Assembly (NCBI RefSeq): GCF_012726295.1
Contig: NZ_JABAOB010000002.1
Span: 124,001-188,000 of the forward strand
Source: Chitinophaga sp. Ak27
GTDB taxonomy: Bacteria > Bacteroidota > Bacteroidia > Chitinophagales > Chitinophagaceae
Reading direction: 5' to 3'
Length of the DNA stretch: 64,000 nt
This document shows positions 1 through 9,700 of the stretch, piece after piece (positions within the stretch are counted from its first letter, which is position 1; the number at the start of each line of letters is the position of its first letter). The position numbers and the translations under genes are program-made. Below the pieces are notes generated by a model. The model made no database searches and was not told the origin of the DNA. It saw nothing but the letters and a program-made list of their open reading frames with translations.

Positions 1-1452
1 GATGACCCTGTGTTCGGAAAAAGATACACCGGTGACCTGCTGGATTTCTTTGACGAAAAGAAATTGAAGTTGATCAATCCAGATCCGGCAGCCGATATTT
101 GCATTATTTATGGAACAGGCGCCGCACTGGCTGGTATAAAAGGAAAGCTGCTATACGCCGATGTGCCCAAAAATGAAATCCAGTATCGCATGCGGGCGGG
201 CAGCATTACCAACCTGGGCGCCAGCGAAGCAGGCGAGCCTACGCAGATGTATAAACGCTTTTATTTTGTTGACTGGCCGGTATTAAGCAAGCATAAAGCA
301 AAACTTCTTCCCCGGGTTGATTACATTATCGATGAGCAGCGTATCAATGAAATTACCTGGATGAAAGGCGACGCCTTCCGCAATGCGATCGGCCGGATGC
401 TGGAACAACCTTTCCGGGCAAGGCCCTGGTTTGAAGCCGGCGTATGGGGAGGCGACTGGATGAAACAGCATATACCGCAACTCAACCAGCATGAAGTGAA
501 TTATGCCTGGTCTTTCGAGTTGATTACACCTGAAAATGGTATTGTATTAGAAGGAGAGAACAATTTACTTGAAGTATCTTTTGACTACCTGCTATATGCA
601 GATAATACCAAACTATTGGGTAAAGCCGCGAAAAGGTTTGGAACCGAATTCCCTATCCGTTTTGACTTTCTCGATACCTTCGATGGCGGCAATCTTTCTA
701 TTCAGTGCCACCCCAGGCCAGCATATGCGAAAGAACATTTCGGCGAGAACTTTACGCAGGACGAAACCTATTATATCCTCGATTGTAACGACGACGCGGT
801 CGTTTACCTGGGCTTCCAGGATGACATAAACCCGGAAACGTTTGAAAGGGCATTGGTAGACGCACAGGAGACAGGTGTTGAGATGGACGCAGAGAAATAT
901 GTACAAAAGTTCCCCGCGCATAAGCATGATTTGTTCCTGATTCCCAATGGCACCATACATGCTTCCGGTAAAAATAATATGGTGTTGGAGATCAGCAGTA
1001 CGCCTTATATTTTTACTTTTAAACAGTATGATTGGCAACGCCTGGGGCTCAATGGGCAACCCCGTCCGATTAATATTGAACACGCGATGAACAACCTTTA
1101 CTTCGACCGGAAAGGGGACTATGTAGCCAGCAAATTAATATCGCATCCGGTAGTAGAAGCTGAGTGGGAGGGTGGCCGGAAAATACAGCTGCCTACGCAC
1201 GAAGAGCATTTTTACTGTGTTTACCGGTATGAATTTACCGGCAGCATCAGCATTCCCACCAACAATCAATGTCATATCTGTATGCTGGTGGAAGGAGAAA
1301 GCATTTCGGTAGACAGTCATGGTCATTCAGCTGACTATCACTACGCGGAAACGTTTGTAGTGCCGGCAGCCGCGGGTAATTACCAGGTAACTAACCGGGG
1401 CAATGGAAAGGCATTTGTAGTAGTGGCCCATGTAAAAGACGATCATTGCTGA
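1..1452 (+). CDS. Class I mannose-6-phosphate isomerase-like protein (5' end outside window)
   Basis: Cupin-fold sugar-phosphate isomerase, expected to interconvert mannose-6-P and fructose-6-P in the cytoplasm. The frame is open to the first base (codons for Asp-Asp-Pro precede a GTG at 10), so the gene begins upstream and the GTG is probably internal. Zn-site motifs are visible: QCHP near residue 231 (counted from the GTG), an Asp-Glu-Thr-Tyr-Tyr stretch near 255, and GTIH near 317. The part before the cupin region resembles the N-terminal extension of long Bacteroidota members of this family. A sugar porter follows 43 bp downstream on the same strand, suggesting co-expression for sugar uptake and entry into glycolysis. 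The family is clear; the substrate is inferred. Confidence 0.85.
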   Translation, partial: DDPVFGKRYTGDLLDFFDEKKLKLINPDPAADICIIYGTGAALAGIKGKLLYADVPKNEIQYRMRAGSITNLGASEAGEPTQMYKRFYFVDWPVLSKHKAKLLPRVDYIIDEQRINEITWMKGDAFRNAIGRMLEQPFRARPWFEAGVWGGDWMKQHIPQLNQHEVNYAWSFELITPENGIVLEGENNLLEVSFDYLLYADNTKLLGKAAKRFGTEFPIRFDFLDTFDGGNLSIQCHPRPAYAKEHFGENFTQDETYYILDCNDDAVVYLGFQDDINPETFERALVDAQETGVEMDAEKYVQKFPAHKHDLFLIPNGTIHASGKNNMVLEISSTPYIFTFKQYDWQRLGLNGQPRPINIEHAMNNLYFDRKGDYVASKLISHPVVEAEWEGGRKIQLPTHEEHFYCVYRYEFTGSISIPTNNQCHICMLVEGESISVDSHGHSADYHYAETFVVPAAAGNYQVTNRGNGKAFVVVAHVKDDHC

Positions 1453-1495
1453 GACAGGCTTAAAAAATATAATCATCATCCGACAACCAAAATTT

Positions 1496-2872
1496 ATGAT
1501 GCAGGCAAGAACTAGCCGGTTTATTGTATTCATTACGCTCATTGCAGCGTTGGGAGGTTTTCTTTTTGGCTTTGATATGGCCGTGGTGAGTGGTATTATA
1601 GAGCCTGTAAAGTTACAGTATGGATTATCCTCCTCACAGGAAGGCCTGTTTGTTTCCTGTGCCTTGTTGGGTTGTATTGCAGGGGTGGCATTTTCCGGTT
1701 ACCTCAGTGATAAGATAGGACGGAGAAAGGTATTATTTATTGCCGCTTTTCTTTTCCTGGTCAGCGCGGTGGGCTTTGCTTTTGCAAAGGACTATGCCAT
1801 ATTAATTTTCTTTCGCGTAATGGCAGGTATGGCCGTAGGGGTGGCCTCCAATGTATCGCCGCTTTATATTTCGGAAATAGCGCCGGGTCATAAGCGGGGA
1901 GCGTTAGTCACTTTTTACCAGCTGGCTATCACTATTGGCGTACTATGTGCCTATCTAAGCAATCTTTTTTTACAAAGAAATGCCGCCGCACATACAAGCG
2001 GTGGCGGTGGCTTGCTGTATTGGCTGTTCATAGAAAATGTATGGCGGGGAATGTTCCTGGTGGCGGTGATACCTGCAACAGCATTTGCTTTGTTGTTGCT
2101 GATAGTACCTGAAAGTCCCCGTTGGCTGGTACAGTATGGCAGAACAGCCGAAGCGCTGGCGGTATTGGTAAAAACTTCCGGTGAACAGGAAGCGGTGGTG
2201 GAACTGAAAGCAATCCAGGAAGTAGCCTCACAGAAGCAGGGTGGTTTTTCCGAATTGCTACGCTTGCCGCTCAGTAAGTTATTGGCGCTGGCTACGATAC
2301 TCACCGCTCTCTCACAACTCAGCGGCATTAACGGTATTATCTTTTATGGTCCCACTATCATGAAATCCGCCGGCATCGTTACCAGTGATGCCCTTTTTTA
2401 CCAGGTAATATTGGGATTGGCCAATACCCTGTTTACCGTTGTTGCTATCCTCAAAGTAGATAGCTGGGGCCGCCGCCCGTTATACCTGTATGGCTCTTTG
2501 TTTGCTGCGCTGGCATTGCTGCTGACCGGTTTCTGTTTTTTGAACGGCATCACGGGTTGGTTAATGCTGGGGGCTATTATCCTGTTTTTGTTGTTCTTTG
2601 CACTTTCGCTGGGACCGTTGAAGTTTGTTATTTCAACAGAAATATTTCCAACACATATACGTGGAACCGCAGTATCTGTGTGCATTATGACCATGTGGGT
2701 ATCGGATTGGTTCGTCAACCTGCTATTCCCCGTTATGAGGGATGGATTAGGCATAGCGGTCACCTTTTTTATCTTCTCCTTTTTCTGCTTGTTGTCCTTT
2801 TTCTATGCTAAAAGTAAGTTGATGGAAACGAAAGGAAAGAGTTTGGAAGAGATTGAGAAGATGCTGGTATAG
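1496..2872 (+). CDS. MFS sugar porter (XylE/GLUT-type)
   Basis: Inner-membrane sugar:proton symporter of the sugar porter family, 458 aa, the usual length. Signature motifs are in place: a glycine-rich GGFLFGFD in helix 1, DKIGRRK between helices 2 and 3, PESPRWLV after helix 6, and GRRPLYLYG before helix 9. About twelve hydrophobic segments can be read. Start is one of two consecutive ATGs at 1496/1499. It follows the isomerase-like gene by 43 bp and is probably co-transcribed. A strong hairpin terminator follows at 3011. The sugar cannot be told from sequence. Confidence 0.92.
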   Translation: MMQARTSRFIVFITLIAALGGFLFGFDMAVVSGIIEPVKLQYGLSSSQEGLFVSCALLGCIAGVAFSGYLSDKIGRRKVLFIAAFLFLVSAVGFAFAKDYAILIFFRVMAGMAVGVASNVSPLYISEIAPGHKRGALVTFYQLAITIGVLCAYLSNLFLQRNAAAHTSGGGGLLYWLFIENVWRGMFLVAVIPATAFALLLLIVPESPRWLVQYGRTAEALAVLVKTSGEQEAVVELKAIQEVASQKQGGFSELLRLPLSKLLALATILTALSQLSGINGIIFYGPTIMKSAGIVTSDALFYQVILGLANTLFTVVAILKVDSWGRRPLYLYGSLFAALALLLTGFCFLNGITGWLMLGAIILFLLFFALSLGPLKFVISTEIFPTHIRGTAVSVCIMTMWVSDWFVNLLFPVMRDGLGIAVTFFIFSFFCLLSFFYAKSKLMETKGKSLEEIEKMLV

Positions 2873-3010
2873 GAGGAGGGCTGATCCGTCGTGTTTTGGC
2901 ACAGCGGAGCAGACCACTTTGCCGTGTAAGATTATAAAAGATTCCTTACAAGCCCACCGGCCGATGACTTTATTTTATAATAGATATAAGCGAGCAAATC
3001 CTAGCCAGCG

Positions 3011-3040
3011 CCCGCGGATTTTTATCCGCGGGTATTTTTT
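3011..3040 (+). terminator. Rho-independent terminator
   Basis: A perfect 9-bp stem (3011-3019 with 3024-3032, TTTT loop) is followed by TATTTTTT. It lies between the end of the sugar porter and the convergent GH79-like gene, with its T-tract on the plus strand. Confidence 0.85.
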
Positions 3041-3062
3041 GTTCAGTCAGCAGCGTAAAATA

Positions 3063-4499
3063 TTAGTGGATAACTACCACCGCAGCATTTCCCCTGGGCA
3101 CATTCACAATGAAGTTGCCATTCGCCGGGTTATATATTGTCGGGCTTGAAGGCGTAAATTTGCCATTCGCATCCGGTTGACTACCCGCAAAGGTGACGCC
3201 ATCGGTTGAAGTGATGCCGGGAGCGGTGAGTATAAACACTTGTGCGGTAGCGGCTTTTATGCCGGGTGTGATCGTGAAGGATATATCCTGGTTTTCTTCC
3301 TTATTGATCAATGTAACATATTCGGTGCTGGCATCTTTACAGGCATATGCGCTCGCATTAAGTTGCCCGGTGTTGACATCGGTGGGAACCAGATTCCCGT
3401 GTGCAGCCTGGTGGAAAGCCAGCATGGCATAATATTCCGGGCGTGCCACGGGCATACCGTTCGCCATGGCAATAGGGGTATAGGCGCCGCCGGTGCCACC
3501 ATGGAAGTTGATGCCCTGCCCATTATATTTTGCTACGGTCCACATATAATCCAATGCCCATAGTGCCGAGGCGAATATATCACTCACTCCTTTTCTCCCA
3601 CCGGAATAAATGCTGTTACACTCGGAAATGCGGTATGGCAGCGAATAAGGCTGTGCGCTGTTTTTAAGTGCCATGAGGTATACAGGCAGCTTAGTGTCCG
3701 ATGCTAGTATGGTATGATAGGTGATGCTACTGTCAGAACCGGGACCGGTAACATAATAGTGACCATCGAGGAGGCGGATGTTTTGATGTTCGGCTATGGC
3801 GAAGCTGTTGATCCAGGCAGTTTTGTAGGCTACATCGGGTCCTGCAAAAGGAACTGCGGGCAGTGCATTGCGTACTGCCTGAAAGTATTGGTTCCATTCC
3901 TGCTGGTAATTGGTGTATTGATAAGTGGCGTCGCGGTGGCCGTTCCTGCTGAAAAGATCTGTTTCATTGCCTGTTTGAAGGGCCAGCAGGTTGCCGCCCA
4001 GCGCCTGGCTCACGTAACTTGCTTCTGTGGCAGCTCTTTCGGGGTCATATATGCCCAGGTTAAGACCAAAGAGCACTGGCCAGCCGGTGGCTTTGGCAAA
4101 GGCAGCAAAGCGGTCGATATCGGTGGTGGAGACGGAGTCCTTGCCGGTGACCGCGGTGCGCGCCATATTGGTCCAAACAAGACGGTCGCTGCTGTTGCCA
4201 CCTACCCGGATCACCCCATTACCGAGATTGCGGATCAGCTGTACCAGCACGGTATTGGATGGGGTGAGAAAAGTGCTGTCTGGCAATATGCCGGTTTCGT
4301 AACTGAAGCCTAAAAAAGATGTTGAAACAGGAATGCCGGTTTCATTGGGATGTACAATTACTGTTGCCGGAGTACCTTTTGCTTGCGCCGGCGGCAAAGC
4401 GGATAAGGCGGTATCGCTCTTTTTGCTACAGCCGGCAGCGATTAAACTTCCTGCTACAGCCATGATAACAAACTTACCGGGTGAAAGAAATATGCTCAT
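3063..4499 (-). CDS. GH79-like glycoside hydrolase lipoprotein
   Basis: Surface or periplasmic lipoprotein with a (beta/alpha)8-type hydrolase domain resembling GH79 (beta-glucuronidase/heparanase). The ATG at 4499 is preferred over the upstream TTG at 4532 because it directly precedes a signal peptide ending in AAGC (lipidated Cys about residue 24). Clan-A style catalytic residues are recognisable: TGNETD (acid/base Glu about residue 179) and RISECNS (nucleophile about residue 293). The last 90 residues look like the beta-sandwich C-terminal domain of GH79 proteins. It is transcribed towards the sugar porter and away from the sigma gene at 4752. The GH79 placement is my reading of motifs; a related clan-A family is possible. 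Confidence 0.7.
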   Translation of the reverse strand: MSIFLSPGKFVIMAVAGSLIAAGCSKKSDTALSALPPAQAKGTPATVIVHPNETGIPVSTSFLGFSYETGILPDSTFLTPSNTVLVQLIRNLGNGVIRVGGNSSDRLVWTNMARTAVTGKDSVSTTDIDRFAAFAKATGWPVLFGLNLGIYDPERAATEASYVSQALGGNLLALQTGNETDLFSRNGHRDATYQYTNYQQEWNQYFQAVRNALPAVPFAGPDVAYKTAWINSFAIAEHQNIRLLDGHYYVTGPGSDSSITYHTILASDTKLPVYLMALKNSAQPYSLPYRISECNSIYSGGRKGVSDIFASALWALDYMWTVAKYNGQGINFHGGTGGAYTPIAMANGMPVARPEYYAMLAFHQAAHGNLVPTDVNTGQLNASAYACKDASTEYVTLINKEENQDISFTITPGIKAATAQVFILTAPGITSTDGVTFAGSQPDANGKFTPSSPTIYNPANGNFIVNVPRGNAAVVVIH

Positions 4500-4751
4500 A
4501 TTACGATTCAATTTGCTTGATAGTAAAGACAATGTGGCCGCCGGGAGGTTTAATGTCGTACAAAGTTATACCCAGTATAAGGCAATATGCCCCCTTGAGT
4601 ATATAGCCTTCTTTACATAAATGACGCTAATGGCGAAAGAAATCCCGGTATGCAAAAAAAGCACCGGTTATTGTCAAATTAGCTGAAGTCTTGAGCCGCA
4701 TAATTTTCCTAGATTTAATTATCGCAATATCTATGATCAATCATCAACGAG

Positions 4752-5318
4752 ATGGAATGTGCCAATGACTATAATGAGCAAGCACTACTCACCATGGTTG
4801 CCCAAGGCAACGAGTTGGCATTCCTGAAATTATTCAACCATAATAAGGGTAAAGTTTACACGGTTTTATTGTCGATTACCCATTCATCGGTACATGCCGA
4901 AGAATTACTGCAGGATGTTTTTATCGTTTTATGGAAAAGGCGGGATCGCCTGTCACAGATAGCTTGTTTTCAATCCTATCTTTTTATTATTACCCGCAAC
5001 AAGGCCTATAAAGCACTCAGGCAAATAGCGCAGGAGCGGCTTACTTCCCGGGAGCTTCAGCCGGAGGAGCTACATCACAATGATGTGATGGAAACAATAT
5101 TTGCATCAGAAGAACGGCAGTTACTTCAGCAAGCTGTCAGCAGTCTGTCGCCCCAGCAACAGCAGGTATATCAGCTCGTGAAAATAGATGGCTTATCGAG
5201 AGAGCAATCGGCTCATGTGCTGCAAATAAAGCCAGAAACGGTGAAGGCCCATCTTGCTAAAGCAGTGAAGCTGGTGAGAGCATATTGCCGTGCAGGTCTC
5301 CGGTTATTCACTTTATAA
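4752..5318 (+). CDS. ECF RNA polymerase sigma factor
   Basis: 188-aa sigma-70 factor of the Bacteroidota ECF group. Region 2 occupies roughly residues 25-95 (AEELLQDVFIVLWKRR is the typical -10-recognition helix) and region 4 roughly residues 125-175 (a helix-turn-helix ending in IKPETVKAHLAKAVK). The FecR-type anti-sigma gene follows at 5413, then a SusC/SusD pair, the standard layout for glycan-induced transcription of an outer-membrane uptake system. Confidence 0.93.
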   Translation: MECANDYNEQALLTMVAQGNELAFLKLFNHNKGKVYTVLLSITHSSVHAEELLQDVFIVLWKRRDRLSQIACFQSYLFIITRNKAYKALRQIAQERLTSRELQPEELHHNDVMETIFASEERQLLQQAVSSLSPQQQQVYQLVKIDGLSREQSAHVLQIKPETVKAHLAKAVKLVRAYCRAGLRLFTL

Positions 5319-5412
5319 TCTTCTCTTCTTTTTAAATAAAATTATTTTCCACAGCGCTAACCCGTTTTGTTTTTCCCCCTACTCTTTACTATTAATAATG
5401 CTTTTTACGATC

Positions 5413-6609
5413 ATGCAACAAGAAAGGCTACAATATCTTTTTGACCGTTATATAAGACGCGAGGCAAGCGAAAGGGAAGAGAATGAGCTAATGGAGATGG
5501 TGGTACAACCAGCTAATAAGGGGCTGTTGATGAAGCTGTTGCAGGCCTCTATGTACGAAGAACTGCCGCTCGCTGTTCCGTCGGATGCGGTGGAAGAGGC
5601 ACTACTGGCCTTTATCCGGGAAGAGCATGTTAACCGGCGGAGTGGTGGGGTGCACGGGCGTTGGTGGATGGTGGCCGCAGCAAGTATTGTCGTATTGCTC
5701 ACAACCTTTTTTCTTTTCCAACACCGGCGTCATTCCTCTATCACGGAACATGAGCTGGCATTGGCAGATGTGCCTGCCGGGCATGCCGGCGCGGTGCTTA
5801 CCCTGGGAAATGGAAAGGTAATACAGCTGGATGCCGCCGGCAACGGGGCGTTGGCAGCGCAGGGCAAAGTGACGATCAGCAAGTCGGCAGATGTGGTGAG
5901 CTATACATCATCAGGCCATGAAAGTGGACCGGTAGTATATAATACCTTGAGTACGCCGAGGGGCCGGCATATGTCCATCGTATTGGCAGATGGTACCCAG
6001 GTATGGCTGAATGCTGCCAGCAGCATACGTTTTCCGTCAGCGTTTACCAGTAAGGAACGTCATGTGGAGGTAACGGGAGAAGTTTATTTTGAAGTGGCGA
6101 AGGCATCTACACCCGATGGAAATCGCCGGCTGCCGTTTACGGTGACTGCGCGCGATATGACGATAGAGGTACTGGGCACACATTTTAACGTAAACGCCTA
6201 TACAGACGAGCCCTTTGCATCAACTACCTTGCTGGAGGGCGCCGTAAAGGTGAGGAAAGAAGGAGAGGAGGTAGGCCTGGTACCGGGGCAACAGTCGGTA
6301 ATGGGTCAAGATGGTCATCTTACAGTAAATAAACACGTGAACACAGCAGAAATAATGGCCTGGAAAGAAGGGTATTTTCATTTTGAGAGCACTACGCTGG
6401 CGGCTGCGCTTCGCCAGTTTTCGAGATGGTATGATGTGGATATTGTGGTGGAAGGAACCGTGCCGGAAGACAAGATTTTTGCCATTATAAAGCGCAGCAA
6501 CAGTTTAGCAACGGTGCTGAAAGCCTTGCAAACTACCAATACTCATTTCAAAATAGAGGAAGGGCCAGTCACCGGCACAGGAAAGAAATTAATTATCACT
6601 ATGCAATAA
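5413..6609 (+). CDS. FecR-family anti-sigma factor
   Basis: Single-pass inner-membrane anti-sigma factor, 398 aa from the ATG at 5413; this start gives the usual N-terminus (MQQERLQYLFDRY), while the longer frame from 5290 adds a non-homologous hydrophobic tail. The cytoplasmic segment is residues 1-75, the membrane helix about 77-97, the periplasmic FecR domain about 170-295 (with the VLGTHFNV motif) and a DUF4974-like tail about 320-395. It pairs with the sigma factor at 4752 and should receive the signal from the STN domain of the SusC protein encoded next. Confidence 0.92.
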   Translation: MQQERLQYLFDRYIRREASEREENELMEMVVQPANKGLLMKLLQASMYEELPLAVPSDAVEEALLAFIREEHVNRRSGGVHGRWWMVAAASIVVLLTTFFLFQHRRHSSITEHELALADVPAGHAGAVLTLGNGKVIQLDAAGNGALAAQGKVTISKSADVVSYTSSGHESGPVVYNTLSTPRGRHMSIVLADGTQVWLNAASSIRFPSAFTSKERHVEVTGEVYFEVAKASTPDGNRRLPFTVTARDMTIEVLGTHFNVNAYTDEPFASTTLLEGAVKVRKEGEEVGLVPGQQSVMGQDGHLTVNKHVNTAEIMAWKEGYFHFESTTLAAALRQFSRWYDVDIVVEGTVPEDKIFAIIKRSNSLATVLKALQTTNTHFKIEEGPVTGTGKKLIITMQ

Positions 6610-6634
6610 TTATTATTACCACGTTATCATGTCC

Positions 6635-6667
6635 AAAAAAAACCAGGAGTGGCCTTAACACTCCTGG
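6635..6667 (-). terminator. Minus-strand hairpin with U8 tract between FecR and SusC
   Basis: Stem of 8 bp (6643-6650 with 6660-6667, loop 9 nt). The plus strand carries eight A's before it and no T-run after it, so as an intrinsic terminator it works only on the minus strand, where there is no annotated protein gene to terminate. Confidence 0.7.
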
Positions 6668-6717
6668 CGTAAGATGGGCTTTAAATACAGTGTCAACCAA
6701 ATTTATAAACCCAAACA
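6635..6717 (-). ncRNA. Candidate cis-antisense sRNA over the susC leader (A)
   Basis: Predicted, not proven. On the minus strand a -7-type element TAGCTTTG (plus coordinates 6728-6721) is followed about 80 nt later by an 8-bp hairpin (6643-6650 with 6660-6667) and eight U's (complement of the A-run 6635-6642). The RNA would begin near 6717, end near 6635, and cover the 5' leader of the SusC gene up to its start codon. No clear -33 element was seen. A second copy of this arrangement exists at 44772-44872. Antisense RNAs at susC starts in sigma/anti-sigma loci are known from Bacteroides (DonS in B. fragilis). Confidence 0.45.
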
Positions 6718-6727
6718 TTGCAAAGCT

Positions 6728-9700
6728 ATGCAATTAATTCCTATTTACATTTTATCAAACCAAAGGGCGCTCGGGCCCACTCAAAAATTTTTGAGGATCA
6801 TGAAAGTAACCGCGTTCCTAATACTCTGTATAGGCTTGCAATCGGCTGTTGCAAGTACGAACGGGCAGAATGTTACCATGTCGGTCAAAGATATGCCAGC
6901 AAAAGAAGTTTTTCGTGAGATACAGCAGCAAACCGGTAAGAGCCTGGTGGTAAGCGAAGAGGCGCTTTCAAAGATCGGCAGGCTTACACTGGACGTAAAA
7001 AATCAGCCGGTAGAGAAGGTGCTGGAGCTATGTCTGAAAAAAGACCGTTTTACGTATAGTGATATCGACGGGATCATTGCTATTGCGGTAAAGTCGGCCC
7101 CGGCGCTGCCAAAGAACGTTGCACCGGTGGTGGATACGCCGGGGATGGTAGTCACCGGCCGGGTGGTAGATGCCGGCGGTAACCCGCTTCCGGGCGCATC
7201 GGTATCGAAGGAAGGCTCCCATGATGGTACCGCCACGGATGCCAACGGCGCTTTCCGGTTGAGAATACCGGCTGGTAACGCGGTATTAGTGGTGAGCTAT
7301 ATTGGGTATCAATCAACCCGTGTGAACGTTACTAAAGCCGGTTTCCAGGTCATCACCCTTAAGCCTGCCGAAGCTAGAGTAGATGAAGTAGTGGTAGTGG
7401 GATATGGTACCCAGAAAAAGGCCAGTCTTACCTCGGCGGTCAGCACGGTGAATGCAAAAGAAATGACAAATATTGCCACGTCCAACCTGTCAAATGTATT
7501 GGCAGGACGGGCTTCCGGTACCTTCGTGCAAACGGGTACAGGTATACCGGGTAAGGCTTCCATCGTACGTATCCGCTCCTCTTCTTCCTGGAACAGCGCA
7601 GGCCCGTTGATTGTAATTGACGGTATTGTACGTGACCAGGTGGCATTTGATGCCCTGGACCCGAACCAGGTACAAACGATCACCATCCTGAAAGATGCAG
7701 CATCAGCAGCTATTTACGGCTCCCGCTCCTCCGACGGAGTATTGCTGGTAACTACCAAGACGGGGAAATCAGGCAAGTCCACTGTTCAGTTCAATTCCGT
7801 ATTCGGCGTATACAGCAAGCCGGAAATAGATGTGAAATACCTGGGCATGGACGAAAGTATGGACATGTATAACTCCACACATACAGGTGCAGCTGATTTC
7901 CGCTACAACCAATATGACCGTGACTGGATACACCAGCATAATCCAAAGGGAAATCTGCACTATGATGAACTTTATCACAATCCTTTCAATCAACGTCAGT
8001 CACTGAATATCTCAGGAGGGACTGACCGCGTAACTTACTTTATCGGTGGTACTTTCTATGATGAAAAGGGGTTCCTGCCACAGTTGTCTTACCAGAAATA
8101 TAATCTGCGGAGCAATGTACAGGTGGCCGTTACCAGGGACCTCTCCCTGGGGCTAAACCTGAGCTATAATAATGGGCAACGGCGTAGCATACCAGGCCAG
8201 ACCGATGATTTATCCGGTTTGTATGAAAAGTTGAAATATATCATGCCGCCTACCACTTATGCATATATCGATGGTAAACCGATGTCGCCCAACTGGGTCA
8301 CTAACCCGGTGGAGTTCATCAAGAATGGCGGGTATCAACGTACCACCCGGCAGTATATGGATGGTATTATCAACCTGGAATACAAGGTGCCCTTTATCAA
8401 AGGGCTTTCATTAAAAGGAGTGGTTGACCTGTATAATGGAAACGATTTTTCTAAAGCATATGCAATACAACCTTTATTGTACCAGTTCAAGTTAGATCCC
8501 AAAAGCGGTATACAGCAGCTTTATACCAATGAGGTAATTGGCACGAGGTTGTCCACCTCGCCAGCACAACCTTATGTGGGCAACGAAAATGGGAAGACCA
8601 ATTCTTACCAGCTAAATGCCATTGCTAATTATGAGACACATTTCGGTAAGCATAACCTCCATGTTACGGGTGTTTACGAACAGTCTGACGGATATTATAC
8701 TTATTCCAGCATTTATAAATATAATTTCCCGGTATATACTACGGATCAATTTCCCTTTGCCAGCCGCGCTTCCGGCGATACCAAGGCAGATGGTTTTGAA
8801 AATTACCTGGATGCGCGTGTATCTTACGTGGGTAGGGTGAATTACGACTATGGCCACAAGTACCTGGTATCAGCTTCCGTGCGTGCTGATGGCTCTTCCA
8901 AATTTTCGAAAGATAAACGCTGGGGATATTTCCCAGCAGCTTCTTTAGGCTGGGTATTGTCTGAAGAAAATTTCATGTCTGGTTTGAAAAGAAGTGGCGT
9001 GGATATGCTGAAACTGCGTGCATCCTACGGATCCACTGGTAATGACAATATTCCCGCCTGGCTGTTCAAGGAGATATATAATGCGTCTTCCACACCATTT
9101 TACCTGGGCGATCCGGCTTCCCTGAAATCTATCCTTGCCTATAACGGTATTGCACAAACGAACTATACCTGGGAAGGGGCCAAATCTTATAATGCCGGTG
9201 TAGACCTGAACTATAGGCAACATTGGAGTGCGGTATTTGACGTATGGACTAAAAATACTTTTAACATTCTTGGACAACGCATACTGGAGACCCCGGTGGA
9301 ATTTGGTTCCAGCTACCCGATAGAGAACTATGGCAGGATGAGCGCCAAAGGGATGGACATCGAGTTGGGATATATCAATGGAAAAATAGGAAAAGATTTC
9401 ACCTTCGACGTAAAAGCCAATTTTGGATTGGCCACTACCAAAGTACTGGTAAAGGATAAAGCCTTGGGTGCTACTCCGGCGGAAGATCCTGTTGGTAAGC
9501 CATTGAACTACCAGGTAGGATACCAGACCTCCGGCATTTTGCGCACCGATGCTGATATATCCGCTCTCCCCGCCGGCTATACGATCTTTGGTGTAAAGCC
9601 GGAGAAAGGAATGATGAACTTTGTTGATGTAAGCGGCCCTGGTGGAAAGCCAGATGGGATAATAGACAGTTATGATAAAGTGGTGGTAGCGAAATATTCC

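Noticed and set aside
3714..4313. 199-codon open frame on the plus strand
   Set aside because: It lies wholly antisense to the GH79-like gene, has no recognisable domain, and mirrors that gene's codon pattern.
5290..5412. FecR start at 5290 overlapping the sigma gene
   Set aside because: The added 41 residues contain an unexpected hydrophobic stretch; the cytoplasmic anti-sigma domain normally begins where the ATG at 5413 lies.
6674..6727. Longer start for SusC (A) at 6674
   Set aside because: The extra residues have no signal-peptide character, and the second STN-type SusC starts at the position equivalent to 6728 within the shared leader.
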